Source of the DNA: Candidatus Methanoperedens sp. | GTDB taxonomy: Archaea; Halobacteriota; Methanosarcinia; Methanosarcinales; Methanoperedenaceae | DNA: 17,300 bases | Assembly (NCBI GenBank): GCA_028679855.1 | Contig: JAJRAP010000047.1 | Location: forward strand, 1-17,300 | Direction: 5' to 3' | Part shown: piece by piece, positions 7,639 to 12,845 of the stretch | Layout: every line of letters starts with the position of its first letter | Numbering within the stretch: position 1 is the first letter of the stretch | Position numbers and translations under genes: made by a program | Notes under the pieces: generated by a model | The model's database searches: none | Seen by the model: only the letters and a program-made list of their open reading frames with translations | Told to the model about the DNA's origin: nothing

Positions 7639-7919
7639 TTGAAGTATGGCAGGAACCGCGGGTTGAAGGCGGATGAACGCAGATATTCAAGTACAGGGGG
7701 ATTTTAACCCTGGCTGATACCACGCTGCTGTTTGCGTTTTTGCAGCGTTTTCTTCAGGAGTCACGTGGTTTTGCTTTCTTTCTTATGTTTCAAGGGACGC
7801 GTAACCGCCCCCCGTATGAATTCGGAGGCATCAGGGCGTGGGTGCATGAGGATTTCTATCGCTTATTCGTTGTTTTGGCTTTTATCGACAAATGAGGGGC
7901 ACGGAAATAAATAAGACAT
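7639..7919 (+). other. Gene-poor region with inverted repeat between thiC and hicA
   Basis: This 281-bp stretch holds no gene I can support. It begins with a GC-richer segment containing two related units, GCGGATGAA and CGCAGAT (7670-7687). It then has a perfect 7-bp inverted repeat, ACGCTGC (7722-7728) and GCAGCGT (7742-7748), with a 13-nt loop and a short T run after it, which may terminate thiC. Two overlapping frames are open here: one from 7732 to 7914 lacking an ATG, and one with an ATG at 7785 ending at 7895. Both give 36-60 residue products resembling no family I know, so I leave them uncalled. Confidence 0.5.
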
Positions 7920-8153
7920 TTATATAGTTTCAATTAGCTCAAGCCATTCCTCTCTTGTAATCTTGGCGTCGTTTATTATTTTTCTTATCATCCCCTCACC
8001 AATATCTTCACCGGGATGCACAGTGATTAATGTAGTTCTCCCATCAGGAATGCGCATGAACAAATGGCTTCCTTTTTGTCTGATCTGCTGAAAACCAATC
8101 TTTTCAAGCGCTTTGATTACTTTCTTAGCAGGAAGAGGATTGATTTTATCCAT
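7920..8153 (-). CDS. hicA: HicA-type toxin (YcfA family)
   Basis: A 77-residue protein of the HicA mRNA-interferase family, with the small double-stranded-RNA-binding-like fold that degrades mRNA when free of antitoxin. The family pattern is present: PAKKVIKALEKIGF, then RQKGSHLFM with the catalytic histidine H30, then TLITVHPGEDIGEGMIRKII with the typical VPxH/VHPG loop, ending in the short helix ITREEWLELI. Nothing is missing, so the toxin should be active. Its ATG follows the antitoxin stop codon directly (TAAATG, no gap), so the two are translated from one message with antitoxin first. The gene sits beside gene-poor DNA on both sides, as is common for mobile toxin-antitoxin pairs. Confidence 0.93.
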   Translation of the reverse strand: MDKINPLPAKKVIKALEKIGFQQIRQKGSHLFMRIPDGRTTLITVHPGEDIGEGMIRKIINDAKITREEWLELIETI

Positions 8154-8375
8154 TTAAACTGCAACCTCTACTTTCTGGATGCCCACGAATTCTAATGGCA
8201 CTTCTTTGATGAGGTCTGATTCAACTTCTAAATAAAGCTGTATCGCTTCTTTTATCCTTTCTCTCAATTCATCTAGAGTTTTTGCCTGTGTATGGCATCC
8301 TTCAAGCTCGGGCACTGATGCTACATAAATGCCATCTTCGTCCTGCTCGATTATTATGGTGAATTCTCTTTTCAT
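8154..8375 (-). CDS. hicB: HicB-type antitoxin
   Basis: A 73-residue protein with the partly degraded RNase H-like fold of HicB antitoxins: KREFTIIIEQDEDGIYVA, SVPELEGCHTQAKTLDEL and REAIQLYLEV-like helix (KEAIQLYLEVESDLI). It binds and blocks HicA. There is no added C-terminal DNA-binding domain, as is frequent in archaeal HicB. The frame also has an ATG at 8402, but I start at 8375 because the sequence aligns with family members from MKREF and a TATA element at 8411-8420 would begin transcription near 8388, downstream of the earlier ATG. Order is antitoxin then toxin. Confidence 0.92.
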   Translation of the reverse strand: MKREFTIIIEQDEDGIYVASVPELEGCHTQAKTLDELRERIKEAIQLYLEVESDLIKEVPLEFVGIQKVEVAV

Positions 8376-8410
8376 ATTATTTACCACATCTCCAATTTCC
8401 ATCGACTATG

Positions 8411-8420
8411 TATACTCTAT
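8411..8420 (-). promoter_or_regulatory. TATA box of hicBA
   Basis: ATAGAGTATA on the minus strand lies about 38 bp before the chosen hicB ATG, predicting a start site near 8388 and a leader of about a dozen bases. A GGAG lies further upstream of the ATG at an unhelpfully long distance. Confidence 0.45.
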
Positions 8421-8471
8421 TTCTTAAAGGAGGAATAAAACTTTCTATTGGCTTTTTATCTCCCCACTTTA

Positions 8472-8615
8472 TTATTTTTGTTGAATCATAGATAAGAGGA
8501 GATAGCCATTAATTGGACCTTCAATTCTGCAACTCCATGTATGGTCAAAATATATTGCTTCTTTATTTTCTAACCATTTTATATGTGCGTCTATATCAGC
8601 TTCTTCAGGCAGCAT
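8472..8615 (-). pseudogene. Possible gene remnant between hicB and ftsZ
   Basis: The ATG at 8615 opens a 47-residue frame (MLPEEADIDAHIKWLENKEA, then IYFDHTWSCRIEGPINGYLL) whose composition looks protein-like. Just upstream on the same strand, in another frame, lies MALKLGALLKEVEIHRVNPI (ATG near 8679), preceded by a GGAGG only inside that frame. If joined by a frameshift around 8615-8625, the two give a continuous peptide of about 65 residues. I do not recognise the family. It may be a frameshifted remnant of a small gene, or a real very small protein. The rest of 8376-8733 shows only the hicB promoter and the ftsZ terminator. Confidence 0.35.
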
Positions 8616-8710
8616 TCTATCGGATTTACCCTATGTATCTCTACCTCCTTCAAGAGTGCCCCCAATTTAAGCGCCATGATTGCTAATGTGTTTGAAAAAA
8701 AACTGAAAGT

Positions 8711-8737
8711 AAAAAAAAAGTAGGAAACTTCTCCTAC
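8711..8737 (-). terminator. Terminator of ftsZ, hairpin plus U9
   Basis: On the minus strand GTAGGA (8737-8732) and TCCTAC (8725-8720) form a perfect 6-bp stem with a 6-nt loop, followed at once by nine T residues (8719-8711). The 5' arm contains the ftsZ stop codon TAG (8736-8734), so termination begins inside the coding end. Confidence 0.8.
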
Positions 8738-9876
8738 CTTTCCTTGCTAAACACTGCAGCCTTTTTAATTATTTCCATTCTTGATTGTTTTTCACCTGTT
8801 GACTTAGGTATTTCCTGCGCCTGTGCCATCTGTTCCATTGCTTCGCGAAGTGGTTTTATAACTTCCTTTGGGATCCTTGCAGTTTCTTTTTTTGTCGCGA
8901 CCTCGCCTATGAAAGGACATGTTACGCCTGTGAGCACAGCCATTACGCGAACCGCACCTGTAAGATTTTGATCAACCTTTGCTCCCCATATCACTCGCTT
9001 TGTGTTAGGCACCTTATCCATTATCAGCTCACCCGCGATCGCAACTTCATCAAGGGTCATGTCCTCGCCGCCCACGATGTGTATGAGAACGCCGTATGCC
9101 GTGGAAATATCCATGATATCGAGCAGTGGAGTACCCAGCGCCTGTGAGACTGCTTTTTGAACGCGGTTCACACCGTCGCCTTCACCTATTCCTATGGAAG
9201 CGATACCTCCGCGTTCCATGACTGCCCGAAGATCAGCATAGTCGAGATTGACAAGACTTGGCTGTGTAATGGTATCTGTCAGGTTCTTTACAAATGAACC
9301 CACAAGTGCGTTTGCCACTGCAAGCGCATCCTTCAATGGGAGATTACCAGCTACTTCCCTGAGCTTTGAATTATCGATAACAACTATTGAATCACACACC
9401 TCTGCAAGCGATTTTATAGCATCGCGGGCTTTTTCACGCCGCGACATTTCAATGGTGAATGGTATAGTCACACAAGCAATTGTAAGAGCACCAGCTTCCC
9501 TTCCCGCTGCTGCAACTACAGGCATGGCACCTGTACCTGAGCCGCCCCCGAGACCTGCCACAAGGAACAGGAGATTTGTGCCTTCCAATTCCTGTTTTAT
9601 TTCAGAAATGTTCTCTTTTGCAGCTTCAGCACCCCTTTCCGGGTATCCACCGCATCCGTGCCCCTTGCATAGCTTCTCGCCTAGCAGCATTATCTTATCT
9701 GCTCTCGTCATCGAAACGAGATGACTGGCATCGGTATTGGCGGCTACTATTCTGCCACCGGTAAGTTTCTTATCCGCAATCCATGTTGCGATGTTACAAC
9801 CCGCACCACCAAGACCGAAAACGGTAACAGCAGGGCGTGAAGTCTTAGCTTTTTGAAGAAGTTCTTCTTTATACAT
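8734..9876 (-). CDS. ftsZ: Cell division protein FtsZ
   Basis: The 380-residue product is a tubulin-superfamily GTPase that polymerises into the archaeal division ring. Visible motifs are FGLGGAGCN (residues 20-28), NTDASHL (48-53), the G-box LGGGSGTGAMPV (109-120, Ser where many FtsZs have Thr), the switch segment TIPFTIEMSRREKA, and the T7 loop NLDYADLRAVM (210-220) that completes the neighbour's GTPase site. Residues 67-83 (EKLCKGHGCGGYPERG) carry a Cys-Gly-His-Gly-Cys variant of the usual GLGAGG loop. It is clearly FtsZ and not CetZ because of the NTD and T7 sequences; whether it is FtsZ1 or FtsZ2 I cannot settle. A GGAGG lies six bases before the ATG. A short C-terminal tail ends in basic residues. 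Confidence 0.95.
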   Translation of the reverse strand: MYKEELLQKAKTSRPAVTVFGLGGAGCNIATWIADKKLTGGRIVAANTDASHLVSMTRADKIMLLGEKLCKGHGCGGYPERGAEAAKENISEIKQELEGTNLLFLVAGLGGGSGTGAMPVVAAAGREAGALTIACVTIPFTIEMSRREKARDAIKSLAEVCDSIVVIDNSKLREVAGNLPLKDALAVANALVGSFVKNLTDTITQPSLVNLDYADLRAVMERGGIASIGIGEGDGVNRVQKAVSQALGTPLLDIMDISTAYGVLIHIVGGEDMTLDEVAIAGELIMDKVPNTKRVIWGAKVDQNLTGAVRVMAVLTGVTCPFIGEVATKKETARIPKEVIKPLREAMEQMAQAQEIPKSTGEKQSRMEIIKKAAVFSKER

Positions 9877-9882
9877 AATCAG

Positions 9883-9917
9883 CCTCCGCTTAAATATCGT
9901 TCTATTACTATTTATAC
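9883..9917 (-). promoter_or_regulatory. ftsZ promoter and ribosome binding site, nested in the hydrolase stop
   Basis: The minus-strand TATA box GTATAAATA (9917-9909) is near-consensus and includes the TAA stop (9914-9912) of the upstream MBL-fold gene. GGAGG (9887-9883) follows, six bases before the ftsZ ATG. So ftsZ can be transcribed from its own start near 9887 as well as by read-through. Confidence 0.7.
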
Positions 9918-10676
9918 TCTATTTCCTTCAAAACTTGCGTTCAGACCATCGTATGCTGCAATGACCCTGACACCTGTTCTTTCAGAGATGAGCATTGCCT
10001 GGTGGTCTGGAGATGCTTTTAGAACTTGCAACCCGAAGTGGGTAAGTATAGCCATTTTCGGCTTTATAGATCCTATCAGATCTGCAGCCTCTTTGATATT
10101 CAGATGCCTGATCCTTTTATCAGTGGTCATTCTTACAACGTTGATAATAAGGAAATCAACTCCTTTAAAAACCTGCGCAAGCTCTGGGAAATATTCGGTG
10201 TCAGGGATGTAACCAAGTCGCATGGAATTGAATTCATATATCGCCCCGTAAGTTTCCACCGGGTGCATGGTTCTAATTGGGAATGATATGTTAATGTTGC
10301 GAATAGATAATTCCATGCCTTCTTTTATTTCAACTATTTCAGTGAATGGTCTTACATACTGAAGCACTACAGGGTCTTCATTCAGGCTGTCCCGGGGAAC
10401 TATCACACGTCCGCGCGGCTGGAAACCACCTCCGGTCATTGCTTCAATCATGACATTTATGTCGTTGCTGTGGTCTATGTGCCTGTGGGAGAGCACTATT
10501 GCATCAAGTGAGGAGGGTTTAAGCACGTGCTTATGAGCCATTACAAGACTTCCAGGTCCAGGGTCCTGCAATATATTCACGTCGCCAAGCCTCAGCCAGA
10601 ACCCCCCGCTATGTCGCATCTGGTTCAGCACCACCATCCTTCCACCGCCTGTCCCGAGAAAAATAACGCCTGACAT
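9912..10676 (-). CDS. MBL-fold metallohydrolase (RNase Z-like superfamily)
   Basis: A 254-residue metallo-beta-lactamase-fold hydrolase. It begins with the GTGGGR turn (residues 8-13), has the first aspartate region LQDPGPGS, and the dinuclear-metal motif HRHIDH (H64, H66, D68, H69). Later ligand candidates are H137 in RTMHPVETYG, D158 in YIPDTEY and H213 in ILTHFG, so the metal site appears complete. The overall pattern resembles the RNase Z / PhnP-like subgroup, but the long exosite arm of RNase Z is absent, so I do not call it tRNA 3' endonuclease. The substrate is unknown. It is divergent from an HTH-CBS regulator gene with 88 bp between the two starts. ftsZ follows 35 bp downstream with its own promoter. 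Confidence 0.9.
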   Translation of the reverse strand: MSGVIFLGTGGGRMVVLNQMRHSGGFWLRLGDVNILQDPGPGSLVMAHKHVLKPSSLDAIVLSHRHIDHSNDINVMIEAMTGGGFQPRGRVIVPRDSLNEDPVVLQYVRPFTEIVEIKEGMELSIRNINISFPIRTMHPVETYGAIYEFNSMRLGYIPDTEYFPELAQVFKGVDFLIINVVRMTTDKRIRHLNIKEAADLIGSIKPKMAILTHFGLQVLKASPDHQAMLISERTGVRVIAAYDGLNASFEGNRV

Positions 10677-10692
10677 TATTAGTTATCATGTT

Positions 10693-10703
10693 AAACTTAT
10701 ACA
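10693..10703 (-). promoter_or_regulatory. TATA box of the MBL-fold gene
   Basis: TGTATAAGTTT on the minus strand lies about 20-26 bp before the ATG at 10676, suggesting a leaderless transcript. Confidence 0.45.
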
Positions 10704-10718
10704 AAAATTTAATTATAT

Positions 10719-10761
10719 CCCACAGTAATATTGATATACTTTTAATTACCCCTAGTAATAT
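10719..10761 (+). promoter_or_regulatory. Direct repeats bracketing the TATA box of the HTH-CBS gene
   Basis: CCCACAGTAATAT (10719-10731) and CCCCTAGTAATAT (10749-10761) match at 11 of 13 positions and are exactly 30 bp apart, close to three helical turns, so they face the same side of the DNA. Between them is the TATA-like TATACTTTTAA (10735-10745), about 26 bp before the ATG at 10765. The arrangement suits an operator, most simply for the regulator encoded next to it. Confidence 0.5.
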
Positions 10762-10764
10762 ATT

Positions 10765-11322
10765 ATGTTCCTTCCCACACCCGAAGATTTCAAAAAATTG
10801 CGTCTGGAATTGGGTCTTACACAGCACAACCTTGCTACCCGGGCAGGTGTGAGCCAGCCACTGATAGCACGCATTGAGTCGGGGGATGTAGACCCCAGGC
10901 TTTCAACCCTGCACAAGATATTCAATGCGTTTGACGCTGCCAGGAAGGAGAAAGTGCTTGTCAGGAATGTCATGCATTCGCCCATAATACATACAACTTC
11001 AGACAGTTCTTTAGAGGATGCCGTAAGGATAATGGAAGAGCACGCTTTTTCCCAGATGCCTGTAATAGACGGGGGAGTCCCGGTTGGCAGCATATCCACT
11101 GACCAGATTGTGGCTTCGATGACAGATCAGGATATTAAGAAAGTTTCACATCTTCTTGTGCGAAATATTATGGGAGAATCTTTTCCCACGGTATCTCTAA
11201 CAACGGATGCAAATACGGTATCAAGGATACTTGAGAAGAACCCGGCAGTCCTTGTTCTTGAGAAAGGAGTGGTGGTGGGTATGGTGACAAAACACGACAT
11301 TATGAAGATGCTGCGTGGATAA
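10765..11322 (+). CDS. Transcriptional regulator with HTH_XRE domain and two CBS domains
   Basis: The 185-residue product has an N-terminal XRE/Cro-type helix-turn-helix (about residues 8-57: LRLELGLTQHNLATRAGVSQ then PLIARIESG) joined to a Bateman pair of CBS domains (about 68-120, starting VRNVMHSPIIHT, and 130-184, starting VRNIMGESFPTV). This is the architecture of the COG3620-type archaeal regulators. CBS pairs bind adenosine nucleotides or related ligands, so the protein likely reports energy or nucleotide status, though the ligand cannot be read from sequence. The HTH and both CBS domains look complete. It is divergent from the MBL-fold gene, and repeats around its own promoter suggest autoregulation and possibly control of the divergent gene. 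Confidence 0.92.
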   Translation: MFLPTPEDFKKLRLELGLTQHNLATRAGVSQPLIARIESGDVDPRLSTLHKIFNAFDAARKEKVLVRNVMHSPIIHTTSDSSLEDAVRIMEEHAFSQMPVIDGGVPVGSISTDQIVASMTDQDIKKVSHLLVRNIMGESFPTVSLTTDANTVSRILEKNPAVLVLEKGVVVGMVTKHDIMKMLRG

Positions 11323-11341
11323 CCCTAAATACTTAATAATC

Positions 11342-11350
11342 AATATATAA
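11342..11350 (+). promoter_or_regulatory. TATA box upstream of the candidate RNA
   Basis: AATATATAA is a good archaeal TATA box that precedes no start codon of a recognisable gene. A start site 25-27 bp downstream would fall near 11370-11374, where the first long stem of the candidate RNA begins. Confidence 0.5.
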
Positions 11351-11369
11351 CTGTTCCAGACCTACGAAA

Positions 11370-11542
11370 TCTGGGGTAAATCGTGTTGATAGGTCCTTGC
11401 GGGAGAACGGCAATGCCAAAATCTATGACCGTATAGACAACCCCAATGCGGTACACGCGATAACGCCTGATACTAGGGTTACGGCAACGGACAGCGGCAC
11501 ATGCCAGCGGATGAAGTTCCGGGTTAGTGTCAGGCTACAGCA
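11370..11542 (+). ncRNA. Candidate structured non-coding RNA, possibly H/ACA-like
   Basis: No convincing gene covers 11323-11556. Pairings that can be read directly are: TGGGGT (11372-11377) with ACCCCA (11440-11445); inside it the hairpin TCTAT/ATAGA (11422-11426, 11433-11437); and a second domain closed by GCCTGATACTA (11465-11475) with TAGTGTCAGGC (11525-11535), 11 pairs with a single G-U. Within that domain are CGGA/TCCG (11488-11491, 11518-11521) and GCGGC/GCC-GC (11494-11508) with an ACAT loop. One base after the long stem comes ACA (11537-11539) then GCA, and 15 nt separate the upper stem from the ACA, as in H/ACA guide RNAs. A TATA box sits about 26 bp before the first stem and a T-rich tract follows (11550-11568). 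The H/ACA label is tentative: no kink-turn was established and no target was identified. A protein-coding relic is the main alternative. Confidence 0.45.
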
Positions 11543-11556
11543 ATCCTATCTTTACT

Positions 11557-11778
11557 CTATCTTTTTATGAGCCTTTCCCGGATCAAATAAACACATATTG
11601 CCAGCACTGCAACACCGTACAGTGCCTGGAATATTAGCTGATATTTGTAGTTAAACCAGTTCTGGATCAGTATTTCAATTGAAGTGTATATCTTGAATAT
11701 TGCAAGTAATGCGAACAGCATTGCTATCAGGAACGTCCCCAGATAAAAATAATCCTCTAATTTTTCCCGGTTTATCAT
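11557..11778 (-). CDS. Small membrane protein with two helices
   Basis: The 73-residue product has two hydrophobic segments (about residues 13-31 and 47-66), a short tyrosine- and asparagine-rich loop between them, and a basic tail (RERLIKR) that probably stays in the cytoplasm, leaving both ends inside. I recognise no family. Its ATG overlaps the stop of the upstream surface-protein gene by one base (TAATG), and a GGAGGAG lies about ten bases ahead, so it is translated with that gene and probably works at the same membrane. Confidence 0.75.
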   Translation of the reverse strand: MINREKLEDYFYLGTFLIAMLFALLAIFKIYTSIEILIQNWFNYKYQLIFQALYGVAVLAICVYLIRERLIKR

Positions 11779-12773
11779 TATGATCTCCTCCTTAATGCTA
11801 TGACAATTATTAACGCAGTAATAGCCACGATCGCTTCAAACCCGGGCTCTGCCTTCTTCGGGATGGCATAATCTCCGCCAGCGGGAGCCATAGTTACACC
11901 TGGTACGGGCGGGGCACCACCCTCGCGCACGAATTTGGAGACTTCTATGTTCATCTTCTTCTCCTGGCTCTCTTTCGGGACGGTTTTTGTGGGAGCAAGC
12001 ATCAGAGCTTTCTCCCATGTATTTACCAGAACTTCCCCTTTCCAGAGTTCCACTACCATCATATAATTATAACCCTCAGGCACATCAAGCTGGACGCTTT
12101 TAACAGATGTAGCTTCACCTGAGATGACTCCTGTCTCGGATGCTTTTTTATCGGCAAGAAGGTTTGATTCAGCCTGCCGCGCCTTGACGATCATGTTCAT
12201 GTTATCAGAGGGTGCCGCCCATTTGTTCTCAAGATATACATCAGACCTTATTGATGCAATTCCGCCTGATGCTCCTGCTACAATAAAATCAATATTGTTG
12301 ACCGCGACACCGTTCTGTTTTGCAGCAGGCGTCAGCGCATTCAAACCTTTTATTCCTACCGAACCGCTCTCCCTGATGCTGCCGTTGTCATATAGCAGTA
12401 TCCTGAGGTCGTAGTTCCCGTTTCGTTCAACTTTTAATTTCGCTGAAGCTGTTACAGTTTTATCGCTGTCGCTCTCAGGTATTGGGGTGGAGACTTCAGC
12501 CTCATGCAGACCAGTGTTGCTGTTTATCGCTCTTATCAGCATGGTAGCGTTCCTGGCTTCCCCCTCGATATGGTAAATGTATGCAGTGACGTTAATTTCT
12601 ATAAGAGAACTTGTCACCTCAACTGGTTTGACATCCAACTCGCGGATGGAAAAGGATGCGGGAGGTTTGTAGAAAGACTCCTGGATAAGAGCATCGCTAT
12701 TGATCAATACGATGGCAAGAGATACCACAAATATGACTGCCAAAAGTGCAGCAAGTGCATTTTCAGATTTCAT
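11778..12773 (-). CDS. Surface protein with PGF-CTERM anchor (DUF7490-like)
   Basis: A 331-residue exported protein. Residues 7-24 form an N-terminal signal or anchor helix. The extracellular part reads as two beta-rich domains (about 40-140 and 150-265), with two or three Asn-X-Ser/Thr sites for N-glycosylation (for example NVT and NAT near residues 60-76). Before the C-terminus is a proline- and glycine-rich linker (GGAPPVPGVTMAPAGG), then PGF at 310-312, a hydrophobic helix and the final RRRS. That tripartite end is the PGF-CTERM signal processed by archaeosortase A, which trims the protein and attaches it to lipid. The domain pattern resembles DUF7490 proteins of methanogens; function unknown. 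It is the first gene of a pair with a small membrane protein. Confidence 0.82.
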   Translation of the reverse strand: MKSENALAALLAVIFVVSLAIVLINSDALIQESFYKPPASFSIRELDVKPVEVTSSLIEINVTAYIYHIEGEARNATMLIRAINSNTGLHEAEVSTPIPESDSDKTVTASAKLKVERNGNYDLRILLYDNGSIRESGSVGIKGLNALTPAAKQNGVAVNNIDFIVAGASGGIASIRSDVYLENKWAAPSDNMNMIVKARQAESNLLADKKASETGVISGEATSVKSVQLDVPEGYNYMMVVELWKGEVLVNTWEKALMLAPTKTVPKESQEKKMNIEVSKFVREGGAPPVPGVTMAPAGGDYAIPKKAEPGFEAIVAITALIIVIALRRRS

Positions 12774-12810
12774 AAGCCCCGTTCAGAATATGAGGTCGGG
12801 GTTTATAAAC
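12774..12810 (-). promoter_or_regulatory. Promoter of the surface-protein gene with inverted repeat
   Basis: The minus-strand TATA box GTTTATAAAC (12810-12801) lies about 32 bp before the ATG. Overlapping and following it, AAGCCCCG (12774-12781) and CGGGGTTT (12797-12804) form an inverted repeat with seven of eight positions paired and a 15-bp spacer, which covers the expected start site and could be an operator. Confidence 0.45.
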
Positions 12811-12845
12811 ATTGCTGCCAGAAAATCTCGAGTGACTCTCTCTCT

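Noticed and set aside
7732..7914. 60-residue plus-strand open frame after thiC
   Set aside because: No ATG near the start, no ribosome site, odd composition, and another frame is open over the same bases.
9912..10676. tRNA 3' endonuclease RNase Z
   Set aside because: The metal motif fits the superfamily, but the long exosite arm and the RNase Z order of motifs were not seen, so only the fold is called.
11341..11568. Open plus-strand frame of about 75 codons over the candidate RNA
   Set aside because: It has no start codon near its beginning, and stems and ACA lie where an RNA would have them. I keep it only as the alternative explanation of this locus.
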